From: Nanobdellota archaeon
Lineage (GTDB): Archaea > Nanoarchaeota > Nanoarchaeia > Parvarchaeales > Parvarchaeaceae
Assembly: GCA_021852135.1 (NCBI GenBank)
Contig: JAJZOB010000049.1
Span: 1 to 9,504, forward strand
Length of the DNA: 9,504 nucleotides
Direction of reading: 5' to 3'
Notes under the pieces: generated by a model
Seen by the model: the letters and a program-made list of their open reading frames with translations, nothing else
Databases searched by the model: none
What the model was told of the DNA's origin: nothing
Position numbers and translations under genes: made by a program
Shown here: positions 5,182 through 9,504 of the stretch, piece by piece
Layout: every line of letters begins with the position of its first letter
Position numbering within the stretch: the first letter of the stretch is position 1

Positions 5182-6264
5182 TCATTCTAAACCATTATCC
5201 AAAAAGTCAGAGAAGCTGCTTGCAATCCTAAAGCCTTTTGGAGATAACACTGTTTTATCTTTAAATCTTGATATACTAAATTCAGGCTGTTTTAAAAAGG
5301 AAGATAGTTGGCTTGTAGTATAATAAGAGAAAACATCTAATTCCTTTGAAAGCCTTGTAAGGTAATCCGATAGTTTTAGAATGGAATCCTCTGGAAAATC
5401 CAAAGTACCACTATTTAAGGCAGAAAGCATTTTTATTACGTGTTTTTTGCTGTATAAAGGCCCAAGCCATAGCTTTCCCATCCTATGCGTCTTGGATCCG
5501 CAGTAACTGCATTTAGCTTCTTCTTTTATCTGTCTGGAAGGGCACTTGCTGCACTGATATGCATATCCTATCCTTTCTTTTACATTAGAAGCAATTGACT
5601 TAAGATATATCCTCAAAAAATTACCTTCAAAATTGAACAGTAATGGAAGAAGTTTAATTGAATGAACTGCCGCTTCTTCTATTACCTTTTTTATAAGTAT
5701 CCGTATACTTAGCTCATTACTATAGGCCGTCTTAAGTGAAACCGATCCATATTTGCGCATGCAGGCCTTCTGTGCACTGCCCATAAGCGCCGCTGTATCG
5801 GTTGCGCTCACCGCAAGTATACCCTCTTTCTTTAACAGCTTAAGTGCAGAATTAAGATAAAAAACCGGAGAACCGAATGGATCTATATCTATATAATCAT
5901 ATTTTTTGCTGGTTTCAAAGGATGCTGAATCGAAGCCAGTTACTTTTTTATCAATTTTTAAAAGTTTTCCTCTGCTTGTCTGTAGGTTTTTTTCAACGAT
6001 TTCCTTAGATTTTATATCGTTGAAAGCAAATACTGAAAACTTTCCTGTTTCGATACAGAGCCTTAAACCACGAACTCCGCTTCCTGAAAACAACTCTAAA
6101 CCTGATGAATTTTTATGCATTAAAGAACTAACAAGAAGAACGTTTAGATCTCTGTCAAACTTTCTCTTTGGATTAAAGAACACCTCTGCTTTTTTTAGCT
6201 GCTTATCTTCTGCAAAGAACTTTACTTTGCCTTCTTTAAAAAAATCCATATAATAAAAAGGCAT
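5182..6264 (-). CDS. trm1: tRNA (guanine26-N2)-dimethyltransferase Trm1
   Basis: Trm1 uses S-adenosylmethionine to convert G26 of tRNA to N2,N2-dimethylguanosine. Supporting features, numbered from 6264: EGKVKF (11-16); VFFNPKRKFDRDL (28-40), the family's NP....NRD element with Asp in place of the usual Asn; the SAM-binding loop ELFSGSGVRGLR (57-68); catalytic DIDPFGSP (126-133); NELSIRIL (183-190); a zinc site C238/C241 and C252/C255; and LWLGPLYS (265-272). The length (360 aa) is normal for archaea. A TATA-like element (6283-6290) lies within the gap and extends close to the end of tfb. Its centre is about 22 nt from the ATG at 6264 and 37 nt from a second in-frame ATG at 6249 (MDFFKEGKV), so the true start could be either. 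The gene is codirectional with tfb, 32 nt downstream of it. Confidence 0.93.
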   Translation of the reverse strand: MPFYYMDFFKEGKVKFFAEDKQLKKAEVFFNPKRKFDRDLNVLLVSSLMHKNSSGLELFSGSGVRGLRLCIETGKFSVFAFNDIKSKEIVEKNLQTSRGKLLKIDKKVTGFDSASFETSKKYDYIDIDPFGSPVFYLNSALKLLKKEGILAVSATDTAALMGSAQKACMRKYGSVSLKTAYSNELSIRILIKKVIEEAAVHSIKLLPLLFNFEGNFLRIYLKSIASNVKERIGYAYQCSKCPSRQIKEEAKCSYCGSKTHRMGKLWLGPLYSKKHVIKMLSALNSGTLDFPEDSILKLSDYLTRLSKELDVFSYYTTSQLSSFLKQPEFSISRFKDKTVLSPKGFRIASSFSDFLDNGLE

Positions 6265-6282
6265 ACAAGTGTTTAATAAGAT

Positions 6283-6290
6283 TTTTATAT
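6283..6290 (-). promoter_or_regulatory. TATA box for trm1
   Basis: The minus strand reads ATATAAAA within the short tfb-trm1 gap. It would allow trm1 to be transcribed separately from tfb. Predicted initiation near 6260 falls between the two possible start codons, 6264 and 6249. Confidence 0.45.
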
Positions 6291-6296
6291 GCTGCT

Positions 6297-7220
6297 TTAA
6301 TCATCTATCTTAAATCTTTCTTTAAGGTTTAAAACCTTATAAAGTTCCTTGTACCTGTTTCTTATTGTTACTTCTGTTATACCTGCGGCCTTTGCAGCAT
6401 CTCTCTGTGTCTTCTTTTCTTTGTTTATGAGAGTCGCAACGTAAAGCACTGCAGCTGCTATACCCATCGGGCCCTTACCACTCGTAAGCCCTTTGTCCTC
6501 TGCTTCTTTAAGTAGTTTTACCGCATCAGAAACGGTTTTATTCGAAACCCCTAACTCTGAAGCAAATTTATAGATGTAATCGCTTGGTGATGTGGGCAAT
6601 ATTTTTATTCCTAATTCCCTACAAAGCAATCTGTATGCCTTTCCAACTTCTTTTCTTTCTACCTCAAAAGTATCTGATATTTCATCTAATGTTATCGGTC
6701 TGTTATGCTTTCTTGCTGCAGCATAAAGAGCTCCGGCAATTACGCTTTCCATTGATCTACCTCTTACTAATCTTCTTGTTATTGCCTCCCGATACATTTT
6801 CGCTGCTTCTTCCTGTATTATATTTGAAACGTGCAAACGATTGCTAGCATGCCTTAGTTCTGTAAGTGCAAACTTTAAATTTCTTTCATATGCAGTAGAT
6901 ATTCTTGGCTGCCATTTCCTTAATTTATAGAAAGTTCTTCTATTAGCATTTGACAGCTTTATGGACTCACTGGCCTTTCCTATTACAGTACTTGTACCTT
7001 TATCGTATTTTGCGTAACTTAATGGAGAGCCCATTCTTCCTTTTCCTTCATCTCTTTCGTCTTCAAAAGAACGCCATTCCCTACCATAATCTATCGTATC
7101 ACTCTCTATAACATATCCACAGTTCTGACAGACTAATTCACCGGTTGCCTTGTCATAGCTAACTGCGTCACTACCACAAGAGGGACATTTTATAGTATAC
7201 TTGCTTGTTACAACTTTCAT
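6297..7220 (-). CDS. tfb: Transcription initiation factor B (TFB, TFIIB homologue)
   Basis: TFB bridges TBP/TATA DNA and RNA polymerase. From the ATG at 7220 the protein has 307 residues, normal for archaeal TFB. Domains: an N-terminal zinc ribbon with CPSCG and CQNCG; the B-reader/linker region (GREWRSFEDERDEGKGRMGS); and two cyclin repeats. The first repeat contains ERNLKFALTELRHASNRL and SVIAGALYAAARKHNRPIT; the second contains GPMGIAAAVLYVATLI and ends in a helix-turn-helix DAAKAAGITEVTIRNRYKEL, which contacts the BRE. Where many TFBs have a His-Asp-x-Gly-Leu segment after the linker, this one has YDKGTSTVIG. An upstream in-frame ATG at 7241 adds seven residues. The strong BRE/TTTAAATA element is centred only about 12 nt from that ATG, which favours 7220, but a second TATA at 7263-7270 would fit 7241. 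Confidence 0.95.
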   Translation of the reverse strand: MKVVTSKYTIKCPSCGSDAVSYDKATGELVCQNCGYVIESDTIDYGREWRSFEDERDEGKGRMGSPLSYAKYDKGTSTVIGKASESIKLSNANRRTFYKLRKWQPRISTAYERNLKFALTELRHASNRLHVSNIIQEEAAKMYREAITRRLVRGRSMESVIAGALYAAARKHNRPITLDEISDTFEVERKEVGKAYRLLCRELGIKILPTSPSDYIYKFASELGVSNKTVSDAVKLLKEAEDKGLTSGKGPMGIAAAVLYVATLINKEKKTQRDAAKAAGITEVTIRNRYKELYKVLNLKERFKIDD

Positions 7221-7248
7221 AAGATTTATATAGTATGACATAAACTAG

Positions 7249-7264
7249 TATTTAAAGCTTTCGT
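7249..7264 (-). promoter_or_regulatory. BRE/TATA promoter of tfb
   Basis: The minus strand reads ACGAAAGC followed by TTTAAATA (7249-7256), a strong archaeal BRE-TATA pair. It predicts initiation near 7226, some 6 nt before the ATG at 7220. The divergent nucleotidase promoter has almost the same core (GAAAAG then TTTAAATA). Confidence 0.6.
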
Positions 7265-7270
7265 TTTATA
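7263..7270 (-). promoter_or_regulatory. Alternative TATA box of tfb
   Basis: The minus strand reads TATAAAAC, centred about 25 nt before the upstream tfb ATG at 7241. It would give a leaderless message for the longer TFB form. It may also be just part of the AT-rich intergenic region. Confidence 0.3.
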
Positions 7271-7274
7271 GGGC

Positions 7275-7334
7275 TTTGTTTATAAAATATGAAAAATATA
7301 TGGCTTTGTAAACAAAAAACACTTTATAAACAAA
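7275..7334. repeat. Three copies of a 12-bp motif TTTGTTTAYAAA in the tfb/nucleotidase divergent promoter region
   Basis: Copy 1 (7275-7286) reads TTTGTTTATAAA on the plus strand. Copy 3 (7323-7334) is its exact reverse complement. Copy 2 (7305-7316) on the minus strand reads TTTGTTTACAAA, one mismatch away. Copies 1 and 2 also share the plus-strand octamer GGCTTTGT (7272-7279 and 7302-7309), exactly 30 bp apart or about three helical turns. The array lies between two divergent promoters, so a shared regulator site is plausible. AT-rich composition raises the chance of coincidence. Confidence 0.5.
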
Positions 7335-7344
7335 ACCTCCTGCG

Positions 7345-7360
7345 CTGAAAAGTTTAAATA
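7345..7360 (+). promoter_or_regulatory. BRE/TATA promoter of the 5'-nucleotidase gene
   Basis: CTGAAAAG is followed by TTTAAATA (7353-7360). Initiation about 25-28 nt from the TATA centre falls at 7381-7385, at the second ATG. The first ATG (7361) directly follows the TATA box and would not be in the transcript. This decides the start of the gene. Confidence 0.65.
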
Positions 7361-7384
7361 ATGCCTGCCTTCTCAATACTACGT

Positions 7385-7981
7385 ATGCAAAAAGAAAAGA
7401 TAGGATTGGACATTGACGGTACCCTCGCAGATTTTCACACAGTTTTCCTTAAGGTTTACAATGGGATACATCAAAGTAATTACACTTGGGATGATATATG
7501 TGACTACAAGCCGGAGACTTGGAAAATTCCAATATCTACCCCTGAATTTCTTGATCTGCACGGCCAGATATGGAGCAACAAGTGGGAGGGGATAAAACCG
7601 ACGATAGGAAAAGAAACGCTGGACTCGCTGACAGAGACACACGAAGTCGAGATAATAACACAAAGGCCAATTGAACAGTCGGAGTACATCGTGAAATGGT
7701 TAAAGAAGAACTTTTATGGGGCAGACATAAAGGTTACATGTGTACCAACCATAGATAAGAAGCTGAACTACGGATACAAGACTATATTTGATGACGCAAA
7801 TACACTGGCAGAGGAGATAATCAAAAGAGGAAACAATTCACAGGTGACCTTATACTTGGTAACACAACCGTGGAATTCTCATTACAAATACGAAAGAGAT
7901 GGCAAAATAATAAGAATCAATGACCTTAAATCTGGGATAGAAAAGTTCCTTAAAAACGAGGAACACAGGGTCAACTACTAA
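7385..7981 (+). CDS. HAD-superfamily 5'(3')-deoxyribonucleotidase-like phosphatase
   Basis: This 198-residue HAD hydrolase resembles the 5'-nucleotidase (NT5C) family, which removes phosphate from (deoxy)nucleoside monophosphates. Motif I is LDIDGT (8-13), with nucleophile D9 and acid/base D11. Motif II is the Thr in IITQRP (T92). The motif III lysine is probably in TIDKKLNYG (K125/K126), and motif IV is IFDDAN with D136/D137. The later QPWN (161-164) is also typical of this family. The cap region (about 15-80) is rich in aromatic residues, as in substrate-binding caps. The ATG at 7361 would add eight residues (MPAFSILR) but lies directly against the TATA box, so I chose 7385, which implies a leaderless message. 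Substrate preference cannot be read from sequence. Its divergent neighbour is tfb. Confidence 0.82.
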   Translation: MQKEKIGLDIDGTLADFHTVFLKVYNGIHQSNYTWDDICDYKPETWKIPISTPEFLDLHGQIWSNKWEGIKPTIGKETLDSLTETHEVEIITQRPIEQSEYIVKWLKKNFYGADIKVTCVPTIDKKLNYGYKTIFDDANTLAEEIIKRGNNSQVTLYLVTQPWNSHYKYERDGKIIRINDLKSGIEKFLKNEEHRVNY

Positions 7982-8259
7982 ATTTAGTGTTTGTAGGAGT
8001 AAAAGACAAGGATCTAACGTTAAAAGATTTGGAGCAACTTTGGGGCTACACAAAATTAATAGATCCTCTGAAGTCTTTCTTAATTTTTCTAAAGGTTTTG
8101 GTGGCTTGTCTTACTTATTTAATGTTCTAAAAAGAGAAGAATTAGATTTGGGGTAAAACTAATAAGTTTATGCAGTAGGGGATATGTTTTTTATGATTAA
8201 CCAGAAAGTAATCTTGATTGCTTATTAATGAGGGGGTTTCTATTCTTTAATGCTATTAA
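7982..8259. other. Region without an intact gene; possible degenerate coding sequence at 7987-8156
   Basis: No ATG-initiated gene is supported here. On the plus strand, a GTG at 7987 opens 47 codons (VFVGVKDKDLTLKDLEQLWG...) ending at 8130. An overlapping frame ends at 8156 and carries a protein-like segment (EVFLNFSKGFGGLSYLFNV, then LKREELDLG). These could be two pieces of one decayed gene or chance open frames. A T6 run (8187-8192) could help terminate transcription from the nucleotidase gene. I see no tRNA, CRISPR or insertion sequence. Confidence 0.4.
8187..8192 (+). terminator. Candidate T-tract terminator after the nucleotidase gene
   Basis: TTTTTT on the plus strand, about 205 nt past the nucleotidase stop. 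Archaeal termination commonly uses plain T-tracts. A shorter T5 run lies at about 8084-8088. No stable hairpin is apparent, so support is weak. Confidence 0.25.
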
Positions 8260-8946
8260 TCATGGAAGACTGATGCAGGTAGAGTAATAATCTCCAGATC
8301 TTGATGGATACACCTCAATAACATATTGACTTTGCGCGGTAGACGGCAGAGTTAGTGTACCTGTAGCCTGACCTGAACTAGTAGAACCTGTAACGCTAGT
8401 TAAATATGATCCGCCAGTGGAAAAAAGACTTACGTTAAATGAAGTACCCTTTAAGCCATTAGAGTAGTTATAGAAAGACATTGAATAAGACAATGTATTT
8501 GAAGAAATAGAATAAGTAAATTGAATTAAAGCTATGGAAAAGTCAAGGCCCACCAAAGCACTGCCGTTTTCATCTCTTGCAAATGCATCAAATGTGCCAC
8601 CTGATAAAGGAAGCATTCCCGATACATTTTCGATTGACTTAGACACGCCTAACTCAGTAGTAGTCTGCAATTTTATTATATTTCCGCAGAAAAAAGAATA
8701 CCGCGGCTCAATAAAAGGCAGAGTTATTGGAAATACCTGCATGGATCCTGGCCCCTGTGAAGCAACGTAGCTGATTTCATTAGCAAGGCTATCCGATACT
8801 GTAGTTATCTGGCTTCCTGCTGAACTTGAAGCAAATGAGCCATAGAAAAGCGCAATATACACTACAAATGCAGCGATAATACCTATGCCTATACCCATTA
8901 TTATTGTATATTCTAGAGAATATTGCCCTTTCTGTTTATATGACAT
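8260..8946 (-). CDS. Type IV pilin-like secreted protein with class III signal peptide
   Basis: The 228-residue protein starts MSYKQKGQYSLEYTIIMG. The KG-Q-x-S-x-E pattern is a textbook archaeal class III signal: prepilin peptidase cleavage between G7 and Q8, Ser at +3 and Glu at +5. The assembly helix follows (about 13-36). The extracellular part contains YVASQGPGSMQVFPITLPF, resembling other archaeal pilin-like proteins, then Ser/Thr-rich beta-type sequence. Two Cys (C87 and C224) could pair. Possible N-glycosylation sequons include NVS, NGS and NYS. It is probably a surface filament subunit or pseudopilin. No assembly ATPase or membrane platform gene is in the window. A symmetrical TATA element (8970-8980), centred about 28-29 nt upstream of the ATG, suggests a leaderless transcript. 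A divergent glycosyltransferase gene lies 36 nt upstream. Confidence 0.82.
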   Translation of the reverse strand: MSYKQKGQYSLEYTIIMGIGIGIIAAFVVYIALFYGSFASSSAGSQITTVSDSLANEISYVASQGPGSMQVFPITLPFIEPRYSFFCGNIIKLQTTTELGVSKSIENVSGMLPLSGGTFDAFARDENGSALVGLDFSIALIQFTYSISSNTLSYSMSFYNYSNGLKGTSFNVSLFSTGGSYLTSVTGSTSSGQATGTLTLPSTAQSQYVIEVYPSRSGDYYSTCISLP

Positions 8947-8969
8947 AAATATTAATATTGGTCTTTAAG

Positions 8970-8980
8970 TATTAAATATT
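8970..8980. promoter_or_regulatory. Shared, near-symmetric TATA element for the pilin-like and glycosyltransferase genes
   Basis: TATTAAATATT is AT-rich and nearly palindromic. Read on the minus strand it sits 28-29 nt from the pilin-like ATG at 8946. Read on the plus strand it would start transcription near 9000, between the two possible glycosyltransferase ATGs (8983 and 9007). It may serve both directions. Confidence 0.45.
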
Positions 8981-8982
8981 GA

Positions 8983-9504
8983 ATGGTATCGAACGACAAA
9001 ATAAAAATGGCAATATTTGTGCCATGGATAAAAAGCAAAGGAGGGGTGGAAAGAGCAATTCTTAAGGTCTTAGAGGACAAAAAATATAAAAGTGATATTT
9101 TTACATTTTTTTATGACAAAAAAAATACATTTGACGATTTCGAAAAATACAACGTTAAGTTACTTGGAAATGCGGAACCAAAGGGATTTATAGGCAGAGG
9201 AGCTAACCTCTTTAAATCACTGATGCTTACAAAGATACCTAATTTAGATAATTATGATATATTCATGATTTCAACTGCAGGGATAGCAGAATTAATAACA
9301 TTTAGGAATAGACACAAAAAGACTGTGGCTATGTGCCACACTCCTTTAAGGGTTGCCCATACTATGTATAAGTATTACAAGAAACAAAGCTTCAAAAACA
9401 GGTTCTCACTGCCTTTGATAATTTTGTTCTACAAGTTACTGGAAAAATCCGCATGGAAAAGAATAAATTATGCATTAGTCTTCAGCAATGAAGTTAAGGA
9501 AAGA
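8983..9504 (+). CDS. Glycosyltransferase, GT4-like, N-terminal part (runs off the window)
   Basis: The first 174 codons are open to the window edge. From an internal ATG at 9007 the protein reads MAIFVPWIKSKGGVERAIL, the first strand and glycine loop of a GT-B fold, with the GG(V/A)E motif typical of family GT4. TVAMCHTPLRVAHTMYKYY, near residues 117-135 counted from 8983, matches the conserved His-Thr-Pro acceptor-side segment. The donor-binding C-terminal half lies outside the window. The first ATG (8983) is only 2 nt from an AT-rich TATA element, so 9007 may be the true start; I list the longer form because the promoter is not clear-cut. It probably transfers a sugar to a surface glycan or glycolipid. 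Being divergent from a sequon-bearing pilin-like gene fits a cell-surface role, but that link is inference. Confidence 0.8.
   Translation, partial: MVSNDKIKMAIFVPWIKSKGGVERAILKVLEDKKYKSDIFTFFYDKKNTFDDFEKYNVKLLGNAEPKGFIGRGANLFKSLMLTKIPNLDNYDIFMISTAGIAELITFRNRHKKTVAMCHTPLRVAHTMYKYYKKQSFKNRFSLPLIILFYKLLEKSAWKRINYALVFSNEVKER

Noticed and set aside
7982..8259. Search for a tRNA, small guide RNA, CRISPR or insertion-sequence remnant in the largest gene-free stretch
   Set aside because: I found no cloverleaf arms, C/D box pair, regular repeats or transposase-like peptide.
8193..8263. 8-bp inverted repeat ATGATTAA / TTAATCAT flanking the end of the pilin-like gene
   Set aside because: The arms are short, AT-rich and 55 bp apart; chance is likely and no terminator hairpin follows.

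Overview
The window looks like chromosomal DNA from an AT-rich archaeon. It carries archaeal information-processing genes: TFB, GINS, a Hef-type helicase, ribosomal protein eL33 and an archaeal Trm1. It also has BRE/TATA promoters, several apparently leaderless genes, a class III (pilin-type) signal peptide and very frequent ATA codons for Ile. Short genes, tight packing and several unrecognised proteins fit a DPANN/ARMAN-like lineage, but that placement is inference and no 16S gene is present.

Layout, left to right. (i) 5-1288, minus strand: a GINS subunit followed with no gap by the N-terminal RecA domain of a Hef-type helicase. The helicase frame stops at bases 5-7, right after a T6 run. 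(ii) 1321-3687, minus strand: a five-gene operon. A 575-residue soluble protein of unknown family is followed by four tiny single-span membrane proteins (57, 56, 46 and 53 aa). The small genes are joined by overlaps or gaps of 1-2 nt, share sequence features, and look like an undescribed membrane system. (iii) 3843-5181, plus strand: a nucleotidyltransferase-HEPN-like fusion protein, with ribosomal protein eL33 directly behind it. (iv) 5182-7241, minus strand: TFB, then Trm1, which has its own TATA box at the end of tfb. The Trm1 and eL33 stop codons abut. (v) 7242-7384: a divergent promoter region with three copies of a 12-bp motif. (vi) 7385-7981, plus strand: a HAD-family 5'-nucleotidase. 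(vii) 7982-8259: no intact gene, possibly gene remnants. (viii) 8260-8946, minus strand: a pilin-like secreted protein. (ix) 8983-9504, plus strand: the N-terminal part of a GT4-like glycosyltransferase that runs off the window.

Functionally, the GINS/Hef pair belongs to replication and fork repair. The eL33, Trm1 and TFB block serves translation, tRNA modification and transcription initiation. The right end concerns the cell surface, with a pilin-like protein carrying N-glycosylation sequons next to a glycosyltransferase. The best candidate for something undescribed is the operon at 1321-3687. The TTTGTTTAYAAA array between tfb and the nucleotidase gene comes next.
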